From positions 1 to 64,000 of the forward strand of contig CAJWBE010000019.1 of NCBI GenBank assembly GCA_913020045.1: a stretch of 64,000 nucleotides of DNA. The letters are read 5' to 3'. Under the pieces are notes generated by a model. The model saw only the letters and a program-made list of their open reading frames with translations, searched no databases and was not told where the DNA came from. Each line of letters begins with the position of its first letter. Position 1 is the first letter of the stretch. Both the position numbers and the translations under genes were made by a program. This stretch comes from an uncultured Oleiphilus sp. Lineage in GTDB: Bacteria; Pseudomonadota; Gammaproteobacteria; Pseudomonadales; Oleiphilaceae. Shown here piece after piece: positions 9,488-19,100 of this stretch.

Positions 9488-10357
9488 TTAATAGAATGTT
9501 GATACGCCTTTTTTGTTGTATGAAAAGGTCCGAATCAGCTCAAGGACGTCGCGCTCTTTTCTAACTTCTTTCGGAAATGGCGCGAAAGGTGATGCCCTTC
9601 TTATGATATCGTGAGTTTTGGAGTCAAGGACAAGGTCGCCAGAGCTTTCAAGGACTTTGATATCTTTGATTGAACCGTCAGAATAAATGCTGATCAGCAT
9701 TCGAGGCTTTCCATAAAGAGGGCGGCCGTTTTCGGAAGGAAAATGAAGTCTTCCAATGCGCTCTATCTTGGCAACAACAGTTTCTACATAGCGCGCATCG
9801 ATTGCTTTCATCGTTGCCGCGGCGGTTAATCGAGTAACACGTGGTCGTTTGGCGTAATTTCTTAGTTGCGTATCGAAGTTTGCTTCCAGCTGAGCGATTT
9901 CTAAGCTGCGTTCCAGAATAGACTTTTGTGGCGTATCTTGCTCGCGCTCGGTTTCTGTTATCGGGATATCGAAAAGCGTTGAGGCGCTTCGGCGCGCACT
10001 TTGAGTAACCACGACAGGCTTTGCTTCGCGCGGTTTGCTGGCGCTTTGCATCATCGGCGATGCGGACTCTTGGATCAGCATATTTTGCTCGCTCGATTGC
10101 GACGGAGCCGTAATCTTTGAGCGCTCTTCTTCCGTGCCACTGCCTTGTTGATTGGTTTGTGCCAGGAAATCTGCCTGATCTGGCTTTTCAGCATCATCAA
10201 ATCGAGAAAGCGTGATTTCCATCGTAAATGGTGCCGGTTCCGGGTCCTCTTGGATGAAATCAGTCAGCATCACCATCGCATGTACGGCGATTGCGACGAA
10301 AACTGTAAACCCCAGCCTATCAGCAGCGCTGATGTTCGGTTCGGTTATTGTGGCCAC
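9488..10357 (-). CDS. tonB: TonB-family energy transducer
   Basis: Inner-membrane-anchored protein of 289 residues. One membrane helix near residues 15-32, a long polar periplasmic linker (45-195) rich in Gln, Ser and Glu rather than the classic Pro-Lys repeats, and a C-terminal TonB domain (about 195-285) with GKPRMLISIYSDGSIKDIKV and the terminal SPFAPFP segment. The start is GTG with AAGGAG well placed. In P. aeruginosa the gene at this position is tonB3 (PA0406), linked to twitching motility. It probably spans the periplasm to power or brace an outer-membrane partner; the partner is not encoded here. Four bases before it is the gshB region, so it follows gshB on the same strand. Confidence 0.85.
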   Translation of the reverse strand: MATITEPNISAADRLGFTVFVAIAVHAMVMLTDFIQEDPEPAPFTMEITLSRFDDAEKPDQADFLAQTNQQGSGTEEERSKITAPSQSSEQNMLIQESASPMMQSASKPREAKPVVVTQSARRSASTLFDIPITETEREQDTPQKSILERSLEIAQLEANFDTQLRNYAKRPRVTRLTAAATMKAIDARYVETVVAKIERIGRLHFPSENGRPLYGKPRMLISIYSDGSIKDIKVLESSGDLVLDSKTHDIIRRASPFAPFPKEVRKERDVLELIRTFSYNKKGVSTFY

Positions 10358-10390
10358 CGAATAACTCCTTTGACGATCATCGTTGGTTGA

Positions 10391-11353
10391 TTAATTAGTT
10401 CTGCGGTTTTTAATCTGCTGTTCAATAGCGCACATCAGGTCGCCAGCAATATCTAGATCGCAGCTTTTGTCCAATTCTTGGATACAGGTCGGGCTAGTCA
10501 CGTTGATTTCCGTAAGATAGTCGCCAATGACGTCAATGCCTACGAATAACAGTTCTCTCTTTTTTAGGTCGTCTTTTATTTGATCGACGATCCAGTAATC
10601 ACGTTCCGTTAGTTTTTTCGGCTCGCCACGTCCTCCTGCAGCAAGGTTTCCTCGATGTTCGCCGGCACCAGGAATGCGCGCAAGGCCCCAAGGTGCGGGC
10701 TTTCCGTCGATAATAAGTATGCGTTTATCACCATCTTTAATTTCAGGGATATAGCGTTGAGCCATTGTCTGACGACTGTTGTGCTGCGTGAGTGTTTCCA
10801 AAATCACGCCGGTATTTGGGTCGCCCTCTTTAACATGAAATATAGAGGCGCCTCCCATGCCGTCAAGTGGTTTGAAGATGACATTTTTGTGATCCGCGAG
10901 AAATGCTTTTAAGCGCTCAGCCTGGTTAGAGACGAGGACGGGTGGACAGCATTGAGGAAACTGTGTGGCGTAAAGTTTTTCGTTACAGTCTCGTAAACTT
11001 GCGGCTTTATTGACGATTAGAGTGCCCTCTTTTTCAGCTTGCTCGAGGATATGGGTAGCATAGATAAACTCGGCATCTACTGGCGGGTCTTTTCGCATTA
11101 GTATTGCGTCAATTGCACTTAGAGGCTGATCCGTTGCGGGGCCGAACTCATACCATTGATTCGCATCCCGCTCTACGGATAGGGGCTTCATACTTGCGAA
11201 CGCGCGCCCTTGATCCAAGTAAAGGTCTTTTTGCTCCATATAGAAGAGCTCCCAGCCTTTTTCTTGAGCGGCAAGCAGCATAGCAAAGGAGCTATCCTTG
11301 TTGATATTGATGGCCTCAATAGGGTCCATCACGATACCGATTTTTATACGCAT
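10391..11353 (-). CDS. gshB: Glutathione synthetase
   Basis: ATP-grasp ligase that joins gamma-glutamylcysteine and glycine. The 320 residues match the proteobacterial GshB length. Family features include the N-terminal MDPIEAININKDSSFAM, the ATP-grasp lysine in VIFKPLDGMGGASIF near residue 160, RYIPEIKDGDKRILIIDG near 205, and the metal site near the C-terminus at LTEINVTSPTCIQE. Divergent from pilG, again as in Pseudomonas. Confidence 0.96.
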   Translation of the reverse strand: MRIKIGIVMDPIEAININKDSSFAMLLAAQEKGWELFYMEQKDLYLDQGRAFASMKPLSVERDANQWYEFGPATDQPLSAIDAILMRKDPPVDAEFIYATHILEQAEKEGTLIVNKAASLRDCNEKLYATQFPQCCPPVLVSNQAERLKAFLADHKNVIFKPLDGMGGASIFHVKEGDPNTGVILETLTQHNSRQTMAQRYIPEIKDGDKRILIIDGKPAPWGLARIPGAGEHRGNLAAGGRGEPKKLTERDYWIVDQIKDDLKKRELLFVGIDVIGDYLTEINVTSPTCIQELDKSCDLDIAGDLMCAIEQQIKNRRTN

Positions 11354-11729
11354 TTATTACCTGCTATTCAGAAATTATGTACTAGTCTTATGTATCACGA
11401 TCAATCGACTTATCTTAAGCGCTGTTCGATACGATTAGGAAGTAGATCTTTGTTGCAGATTGATTTGAGGGGCGTGGTTAGCCGGCAACGTTGCACGATC
11501 AATGGCAATGATTACATTTTATATACAACAAAACCTTTTAAAGTATTTTTAGTTACACTATAAATAATAGTAGCTTATAAACCGTATCGTGAATTCATAT
11601 TAGAAAGCGCTTTTAACATATTGGTCTATAGTAAGTTTATGCACCGAGATTTCGCTGCATTAGGGTAGTGCGTTTACTTTGGTAGGAGCAACGCTTAGTC
11701 ATTCTTCAAGTGCCTTGGGCTGTCAGAAA
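11354..11729. other. Divergent gshB-pilG intergenic region
   Basis: About 376 bases without a supported gene. It is A+T-rich near 11510-11600 and includes a possible plus-strand promoter, TTTAAA about 16 bases before TATAAA, near 11538-11565. A TTG codon at 11679 is in frame with pilG, but the extra residues do not look like the family. Confidence 0.4.
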
Positions 11730-12116
11730 ATGGAAGAGAATTTTGAAAATCTGAAAATAATGGTGATCGACGATAGTAAGACAATTCGCCGTACGGCGGA
11801 GACCTTGCTAAAGAAAGTCGGTTGTACTGTTATTACCGCAACGGATGGTTTCGATGCATTGGCAAAAATTGCTGATACGCATCCAGACATCATCTTTGTC
11901 GATATTATGATGCCGAGGCTTGATGGTTATCAGACCTGTGCTTTGATCAAAAATAATAGTGCGTTTAAATCAACGCCGGTCATTATGCTGTCTAGTAAAG
12001 ACGGCTTATTTGACAAAGCAAAAGGACGTATTGTTGGTTCAGATCAGTATCTAACCAAGCCGTTCAGTAAAGATGAACTGCTCAATACTATTCGTAATCA
12101 CAGACCAGATAGTTAA
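11730..12116 (+). CDS. pilG: Twitching motility response regulator PilG
   Basis: Single-domain CheY-like receiver of 128 residues. VIDDSKTIRRTAETLL carries the acidic pocket, IIFVDIMMPRLDGYQ the phospho-acceptor Asp, VIMLSSKDG the switch Ser, and YLTKPFSK the conserved Lys. It is nearly word-for-word the pseudomonad PilG, which drives pilus extension through PilB and is phosphorylated by ChpA. I chose the ATG at 11730 because it gives the family N-terminus; its ribosome site is weak, and an in-frame TTG at 11679 would add 17 residues. First gene of the Pil-Chp operon. Confidence 0.95.
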   Translation: MEENFENLKIMVIDDSKTIRRTAETLLKKVGCTVITATDGFDALAKIADTHPDIIFVDIMMPRLDGYQTCALIKNNSAFKSTPVIMLSSKDGLFDKAKGRIVGSDQYLTKPFSKDELLNTIRNHRPDS

Positions 12117-12173
12117 ACGATTTATCAATCCAACCGCTATCGTGGGTAGGAATTATTTTTTTGTGGGGGACCC

Positions 12174-12536
12174 ATGGCTCGTATATTAATTGTGGATGAT
12201 TCACCGACTGAAATCCGGAAGATTTCAACGATTTTAGAACGTAATAATCACGAAGTGATTACCGCGGATAATGGTGCAGATGGCGTTGCAGTAGCGCGTG
12301 CAGAGCAGCCGGATATTATTTTAATGGATGTTGTAATGCCCGGTTTAAATGGGTTTCAAGCAACGCGACAGTTGACTCGGACGCCTGAGACAGCTGAGAT
12401 TCCTGTAATCATCGTGACCACAAAAGATCAGGAGACTGATCGAGTTTGGGGAACGCGACAAGGTGCAAAAGGATATCTCGTTAAGCCGGTCGCAGAAGAC
12501 GGGCTTATCAAAACTATCAACGAACTTTTAAGCTAG
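12174..12536 (+). CDS. pilH: Twitching motility response regulator PilH
   Basis: Second stand-alone receiver, 120 residues, with IVDDSPTEIRKI, ILMDVVMPGLNGF as phosphorylation site region, VIIVTTKDQ and YLVKPV. In P. aeruginosa PilH counteracts PilG, probably as a phosphate sink or a retraction-side output. A GGGGGAC ribosome site precedes the ATG. Six bases separate it from pilI. Confidence 0.95.
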   Translation: MARILIVDDSPTEIRKISTILERNNHEVITADNGADGVAVARAEQPDIILMDVVMPGLNGFQATRQLTRTPETAEIPVIIVTTKDQETDRVWGTRQGAKGYLVKPVAEDGLIKTINELLS

Positions 12537-12542
12537 TCATCA

Positions 12543-13091
12543 ATGTCTTCAGCACCTAAACCATTTCAAATACTCAATGAAATTGCGCGCGACAGCGTAA
12601 AGTTTGCGGCGGGACTGCCGCAACAAGGTGAGGCGGTTGAGCTTTGGAATGGCATAGGCTTTGTGATCTCCGGCACTCATTACGTTGCAGAAATGGGTAC
12701 GGTTTCAGAAATACTTCACTTACCCAAATACACAGCGGTTCCGGGCGTCAAAAATTGGATGCGTGGGATTGCAAACGTGCGTGGGCGTTTGCTACCAGTG
12801 ATGGATCTAGGGCGTTTTTTCGATTTGCCCGCGGGCACGACCAAAAGCCGCGAAAAGCGAGTTCTGGTGGTCGAGCATGGAGATGCGCTCAGCGGCGTAA
12901 TTGTCGATGGAGTATTGGGAATGCAATATTTTTCAGCAGATAGTTTTAAGTCCGAGGGCTTAGATGGTTTGCCGAAGAAGATCGTACCGTTTGTGAAAGG
13001 TTCTTTTGTTAAGTCTGATATCCGCTGGAATGTATTCAGCACATCTGAACTTACTTCAGATGAGCACTTTCTTGATGTGGCGCTTAGTTAA
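12543..13091 (+). CDS. pilI: CheW-like adaptor PilI
   Basis: CheW-fold coupling protein of 182 residues that links the receptor PilJ to the kinase ChpA. GFVISGTHYVAEMGTVSEIL starts the first beta barrel; IANVRGRLLPVMDLGRFF is the typical CheW ring-binding segment near residues 77-96. Located between pilH and pilJ exactly as in Pseudomonas. Confidence 0.94.
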   Translation: MSSAPKPFQILNEIARDSVKFAAGLPQQGEAVELWNGIGFVISGTHYVAEMGTVSEILHLPKYTAVPGVKNWMRGIANVRGRLLPVMDLGRFFDLPAGTTKSREKRVLVVEHGDALSGVIVDGVLGMQYFSADSFKSEGLDGLPKKIVPFVKGSFVKSDIRWNVFSTSELTSDEHFLDVALS

Positions 13092-13148
13092 GCGCTGATG
13101 ATTATTTACGAACAATAATTTAGTTTTATTTAGGCCGGGAGCCAGGAA

Positions 13149-15200
13149 ATGAAGATCATATCTGGAAAATTTAGCACGGATCAGGGCAGTGATTCGGTTA
13201 TTGTCTGGTTGGGTGGCGCTCTAGTAGTGCTGCTTCTTTCGTTATTCGTGGTTTCTTACATCATTGTGACCAATAGCACATATGATAGAGAATATGCTGG
13301 CTACGCGAGTGATCTCCGGGTGTTATCCCAGGAGGTTGCGAAGAACGCGACAGAGGCCGCAGCCGGTAAAGAAGAAGCGTTTGAGCAGCTCAAGCGCTCT
13401 CGCGATGACTTCGAAAGAAAGCTGGGCTTGATTGTGAGTGGTAACGAAGCCACTGACTTGCCAGCATCTTCGCTACCTGAAGAGACAGGTGTTAATGCGC
13501 GTTGGGAAACGCTTAAACAGAACGCGGATAGGATTCTGGCAAACCAAGAAACGGTGTTAACGCTGCACCAAATCGCCGAAACGCTAAACGAAACGATTCC
13601 ACAGCTTCAGATTGAATATGAAGATGTCGTTATGATCTTGTTGGAAAATGACGCGCCGGCTGATCAAATATCTGTAGCGGAGCGTCAATCATTGCGGGCT
13701 GAACGTATTGTTCGAAGTGTTAACAACATTTTGACGGGTGATGAAGACGCAGCGATAGCTGCCAATCGATTTGGTGAAGACGCGACGCTGTTTGGTCGAG
13801 TAATGAACTCGATGTTTGAAGGTAATGATGCGATGGAGATTTCGCAAGTTACTGACGAAGATGCAATCTACGGCCTAGAGGCAATTTCGGAACTTTTCGA
13901 GTTTGTTGATAGTAACGTTCGAGCGATATTGGAAACCTCTCCCGAATTATTTAAAGTTCGCAACGCGGCCAACTCTATCTTTGAAAACTCCATCGCCCTC
14001 TTATCTGAAACAACAACGCTTTCTTCTAGTGTTCAGACCCAAGCAGATGCTCGCGTCGTCAGCCCATCTTTAGCGTACATGATATTGGCGTTGATCATTT
14101 TCCTTATCGTAGTTGTGGGTTACAAACTATTCCAAGACAGTCAAAATCGCTTGCGCCAAACTGAAGAACAGAACGAACAGAATCAGAACGCAATCCTTCG
14201 TCTTCTTGATGAGCTAGCCGATCTGGCTGATGGTGACTTAACAACAGAGGCAACGGTAACGGAAGACTTTACCGGTGCGATTGCTGACTCTATCAACTTC
14301 GCGATCGACCAAATGCGTGGTCTGGTTCGAGCGATACGAGATACCGCTTTGCAGGTTGCGTCCTCTGCTCAAGAAACGCAAAGCACTGCGATGCACTTAG
14401 CGGACTCTTCCGAGCACCAAGCGCAAGAAATTGCTGGGGCGTCTGCAGCTGTTAACGAGATGGCGGTGTCTATCGACCAAGTATCTTCAAACGCCGCAGA
14501 ATCAGCTTCGGTTGCGGAACGATCTGTAACCATCGCGAAGAAGGGCGCAGAAGTTGTACAGAATACGATTAACGGGATGGACACGATTCGTGAGCAGATC
14601 CAAGAAACGTCCAAGCGTATCAAACGACTGGGTGAATCTTCTCAGGAGATCGGGGACATCGTATCGTTGATCAACGATATTGCTGACCAAACTAACATTC
14701 TTTCATTGAATGCTGCGATTCAGGCTTCGATGGCTGGTGATGCAGGTCGAGGCTTCGCGGTTGTTGCGGACGAGGTACAGCGTCTTGCTGAACGGTCTTC
14801 TGCTGCGACTAAGCAGATTGAAGCACTGGTTAAAACAACTCAGACCGATACCAACGAAGCGGTTATCTCGATGGAACATACGACCGCAGAGGTTGTGCGT
14901 GGTGCCAGACTGGCGCAAGACGCGGGTGTTGCACTGGAAGAAATTGAAACGGTATCAATGAACTTGGCTGACTTGATCCAGAACATTTCGAACGCTTCAC
15001 GACAACAGTCACTTTCTGCGGGTCATATTTCTAACACGATGAATGTTATTCAAGAAATCACCTCTCAAACTTCTTCTGGTACAAACGCAACAGCGAAATC
15101 TATCGGAAACTTGGCTGAAATGGCGAGCCAACTAAGAGCATCGGTATCGGGCTTTAACTTGCCTGCTGACGACTCGGAAAGCTCTGAAAGCATCGCTTAA
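13149..15200 (+). CDS. pilJ: Type IV pilus chemoreceptor PilJ
   Basis: Membrane chemoreceptor of 683 residues. Helix one spans residues 17-40; a large periplasmic helical sensor (45-300) contains two PilJ-type modules; helix two is near 302-328; a HAMP-like stretch follows; the signalling hairpin tip lies near residue 510 with IADQTNILSLNAAIQASMAG and [18 protein letters not shown]. The tip reads NAAIQASMAG, not the [10 protein letters not shown] of most receptors, as known for PilJ proteins. It senses pilus-related or surface signals and activates ChpA through PilI and ChpC. Confidence 0.95.
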   Translation: MKIISGKFSTDQGSDSVIVWLGGALVVLLLSLFVVSYIIVTNSTYDREYAGYASDLRVLSQEVAKNATEAAAGKEEAFEQLKRSRDDFERKLGLIVSGNEATDLPASSLPEETGVNARWETLKQNADRILANQETVLTLHQIAETLNETIPQLQIEYEDVVMILLENDAPADQISVAERQSLRAERIVRSVNNILTGDEDAAIAANRFGEDATLFGRVMNSMFEGNDAMEISQVTDEDAIYGLEAISELFEFVDSNVRAILETSPELFKVRNAANSIFENSIALLSETTTLSSSVQTQADARVVSPSLAYMILALIIFLIVVVGYKLFQDSQNRLRQTEEQNEQNQNAILRLLDELADLADGDLTTEATVTEDFTGAIADSINFAIDQMRGLVRAIRDTALQVASSAQETQSTAMHLADSSEHQAQEIAGASAAVNEMAVSIDQVSSNAAESASVAERSVTIAKKGAEVVQNTINGMDTIREQIQETSKRIKRLGESSQEIGDIVSLINDIADQTNILSLNAAIQASMAGDAGRGFAVVADEVQRLAERSSAATKQIEALVKTTQTDTNEAVISMEHTTAEVVRGARLAQDAGVALEEIETVSMNLADLIQNISNASRQQSLSAGHISNTMNVIQEITSQTSSGTNATAKSIGNLAEMASQLRASVSGFNLPADDSESSESIA

Positions 15201-15230
15201 TTAACTTTTTACAGATAATGGTCGATAGAC

Positions 15231-15251
15231 AGCCGCTATTCAGTAGCGGCT
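15231..15251 (+). terminator. Hairpin between pilJ and pilK
   Basis: AGCCGCTA and TAGCGGCT pair perfectly around TTCAG, without a following T run. More likely an mRNA-processing or stability hairpin, or a weak attenuator, than a full terminator, since pilK and chpA must be read through. Confidence 0.45.
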
Positions 15252-15273
15252 TCCAATAGATAAAGGTTTTACT

Positions 15274-16152
15274 ATGAATTGGAGGCGTTCGGAGATACCT
15301 CCTTTGAATGAAACGCAGTTTCAGTCATGGCAAACTTTGTTGGAAGAGCGCACGGGCATGTACATCCCTTTTGAGCGTCGATCATTATTGCAATCTAGTC
15401 TGGTAATTCGCATGCGAGAAATTGCTTGCACAGACTACGAGGAGTATTTAGGCAAGGTTCTGGAAAAGCCAGCAGGAGTTATGGAGTGGTCGACACTAAT
15501 CGATCGACTAATGGTTCGAGAGACACGCTTTTGTCGCAACACTGAATCGCTGGCTTTAGTTCAGCGTTTCCTTACGAAGCGGATTATTGATAAGAGTGAA
15601 GGTGCTCCCGTAAATATTTGGAGTGTCGGTTGTTGCACTGGAGAAGAACCTTACTCTTTAGCGATTGCATGTAACGAAGCATATTTAGAGAATGACCTTA
15701 CACCCCGCTTTGGTGTGTCGGGAACAGATATTTCTTTGTCAGCGTTGCAGATTGCAAGAGCCGGGCAGTATAGCCGGCGACAAATGTCGAATATGGATCA
15801 AGAGTGGATCAGTCGATATTTTGAGCAAACAGGAGAAGAGCAGTTTTCGGTGCAGCCAGGGCTAAAACAGAAAGTTTGTTTTTCAATGTCTAACATTGTG
15901 GATATTGAAAAAAACCCCCTGCGTAACCTTGATGTTATCTATTGCCAGAATGTTTTGGTTTATTTTCGAGAAGAAAAGAAAATCAAAGTGCTAGATAGCT
16001 TAGCTGAGCGCTTGGCCCCAGGAGGGTTATTAGTTATCGCGCAGGGAGAAACGAGTAAATGGCGCCACCAGTCGCTAGAAAAGGTTGACGATAACTTAAC
16101 GTTGGCGTTTGTACGTAAAGAGCCGACAGTCACTACACAGATCACGCATTAA
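15274..16152 (+). CDS. pilK: CheR-type methyltransferase PilK
   Basis: SAM-dependent methyltransferase of 292 residues that methylates glutamates of PilJ. An N-terminal helical CheR domain (to about residue 90) is followed by the catalytic domain with IWSVGCCTGEEPYSLAI near 112-128, the SAM site; GTDISLSALQIARAGQYS near 148; and DVIYCQNVLVYF near 220. Placed between pilJ and chpA as in Pseudomonas. Confidence 0.94.
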   Translation: MNWRRSEIPPLNETQFQSWQTLLEERTGMYIPFERRSLLQSSLVIRMREIACTDYEEYLGKVLEKPAGVMEWSTLIDRLMVRETRFCRNTESLALVQRFLTKRIIDKSEGAPVNIWSVGCCTGEEPYSLAIACNEAYLENDLTPRFGVSGTDISLSALQIARAGQYSRRQMSNMDQEWISRYFEQTGEEQFSVQPGLKQKVCFSMSNIVDIEKNPLRNLDVIYCQNVLVYFREEKKIKVLDSLAERLAPGGLLVIAQGETSKWRHQSLEKVDDNLTLAFVRKEPTVTTQITH

Positions 16153-16163
16153 TTGGAGAAGTT

Positions 16164-19100
16164 ATGGCTGATAACCATGACTACGTCGCGCTCGATTGGG
16201 TTCGGGGTGAAATAGAGCAAACACTGTTACAAGCGCGCACGGCACTGGAGTCTTTTGTCGATACACCCGACGATTCCACTCAATTGACGTTCTGCTTGAA
16301 TTATATTCACCAGGTTCATGGAACCTTACAAATGGTGGAGTTTTACGGTGCAAGCTTATTGGCTGAAGAAATGGAGCAGTTGTGTCAGGCACTCATTGAC
16401 CAGAAAGTTGCCAACCATGAAGAATCTCTTGAAGTGCTCATGGAAGCGCTACTGCAGCTGCAAAACTATTTAGAGCACATTCAAGCGGGCCAGAAAGACC
16501 TTCCTGTTGTTTTATTGCCTACGCTTAATGACTTGCGCGCCTCTCAGGGGCGCCCATTATTGTCAGATACCTCGTTATTTACACCAGATTTATTGGCGGC
16601 CGAAGCGCCCAGCGTTCAAGAAAACCATCGCCGAATGCAAGACCCGCAAGTGATCGCGAACTTGCGAAAACTGCGACAAATGTATCAAGTATCATTAGTC
16701 GGTGTTATTCGTAATCAAGACTTAGCCGAAAATTTTTCATACTTATATAAAGTACTTGCGAGACTAGAGAAGTTTTGTCACGACACACCTATCGGAAAAC
16801 TCTGGTGGATCTCGATTGGCTTTGTCGACGCCGTTCAAGAGCAATCTGATAACTTAGGTTCAGCCGTTAAGCACTTGTTGCGAGAGTTAGATCATTGGAT
16901 GAAGGAAATGATCGACCACCCTCAAGAGATTCTAACAAGGACTGTTCCTGTCGATTTGTTGAAGAATCTTTTGTACTACGTTGCCAAGGCAGAAAACTCG
17001 TCAAAGCGTATCGATGAGTTGAAGGAGGCCTTTAGTCTTTCTATCGCCTTGCCTTCTCAAGATGAGTTGGATGAAGAGCGTCAACGCTTGCAAGGGCCTG
17101 ATCAAGAAACGATGAGTTCTGTTGCCTCAGCGCTTGGAGATGAGCTCAGCCAAGTTAAAGATCAGTTGGATCTATTTGTTCGTGATAAAAATAGTGATGT
17201 TTCGGTATTAGGTGAGTTGCTTCCTACGTTAAATCAGGTTGCCAACACGCTGGCCGTGTTGGGTCATGGGGCAGATCGCAGTCGCCTGTTGAAACAAGTC
17301 GCTTTAATTGAAGGAATTGTCGAAAACGGTGAAGTGGGCAACGATCAAGCGCTTTTGGAAATAGCTGGCGCCTTGTTGCAAGTTGAGTCGAACTTAAATG
17401 CGTCCGGTCGACACTCACCTGAAGCAGCAGAACAAAATGGCGAAAGTAGTGAATTTGTGGTTCCCGTCGAGCAGTTTGAAAGTGCACATAATGCGGTAAT
17501 TTTTGAGTCAAAGAATGGGCTCGAACAGGCGAAGAACAGCATTGTCGGGTTTATCGCTTCACAGTGGGACCACGCTGAAATTGAAGGGGTCCCTGACCTA
17601 CTGGATAGTATTCGTGGCGGATTACAGATCATTCCGCTCACCAAAGCCGCGAGTTTGTTGGGCGCATGCAGTCAATTTATAAGAGAGTCCATTCTCAATG
17701 AAAAACTGGTGCCCGACTGGGAGCAGCTAGATCGACTTGCTGACGCGATTACGAGTATTGAATATTACATGGATCGCCTAACTGCCGGTGCGAGTGGCAA
17801 TGAAAAAATCCTTGATATGGCGGAGCAAAGCTTAATCAAGTTGGGTGCGTTGGCTAACGATGGCGCTCAAGAAGACGAAGCCCCGCGACCAGACCATCAT
17901 ATTTCGCAGGTTGCCTCGGAGTCCCCTGATGCGCTGGCGAAAGCCTCAGATGACGCCCTCATTGATGAAGAAATTCTTGAAATATTCGTTGAGGAAGTGG
18001 ACGAGGTCATGGTTTCCATTCGCGACGCGATGGCACAGCTCAAGTCTGATTCAGAAAACATCTCAAGTCTGGAAGATCTGCGTCGTGCCTTTCATACGCT
18101 CAAAGGCAGCGGCCGCTTGGTTGGTGCCATGGACATCGGTGAAATGGGATGGTCCATTGAAAACTTGCTGAATAAGTACATTGAGCAATCACGCGGACTA
18201 GAGTATGAAGACTTTACCTTACTGGACCTAGCGCAAAGCCGCTTACCGTCGATGGTAGAGGGATTCTCTGCAGCGAATGAAACAGTTGTTGATATCAGTG
18301 ATATTGTGCGACTTGCTGAATCCCAGCTCGCAGCTGCGGGCGGCGTCGTGTCAGAACGGGCCGCGCCAGTAAAACCTGAGCAGGTAGAGGACTCGCCATC
18401 GGAAGCACAAGGTGAGCCGATCGCATCTGAAACCGAGTTATCTGACCAAGCAACTGTCACTGAATCGTTGGCACCCTCAATAACTGCGCCGGTTGAAGAT
18501 GAGGATGACAGTCTTATTGATGATGAGATTCTTGAAATATTCATTGAAGAAGCAGAAGAAGTTAGCGAAACAATAGCCAGCTTTTTACCAATGTTTTTGG
18601 ATGAGTTTGATAACCAAGAAGCCTTAACTGAATTGCGCCGAGCGTACCACACGCTTAAGGGCAGTGGTCGTATGGTTGGAGCATCGGAAATCGGTGAAAC
18701 TGCTTGGGGCGTAGAAAATATGCTCAACCGGGTGATTGATGGCTCAATTCTGATGAGCCAAGATATTGCCGACTTGGTGAAGTATGTTTCCGAACTGATT
18801 CCAAAGTTGGTCGTTAATTTTCGTGATCGTACTCCCGTTCAATATGACCTGCCTAAAATACAGGCGCACGCAGAAGCACTTTCTAACGGTGATTTCGTAC
18901 CGACTTTGTCCACCTTATCTTTTGATTTAGCTGGGCCCAGCCAAGAAATAGATACTGCCAGTGAAGGCGACTCAGATTCAGCTCTCGCAATGGGCGTCGA
19001 TGAGACCTTGTTGGAAATATTTGAGTCTGAAGTTCGAGGCCATGTTTCTGCTGTAGAGCAGTTTGTTGCTCAAGCAAAGGCGTCAGGAGAGCCAAAGGAT

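Noticed and set aside
11210-11563. Plus-strand open frame overlapping the gshB 5' end
   Set aside because: It lies mostly antisense to gshB and has no family resemblance or ribosome site.
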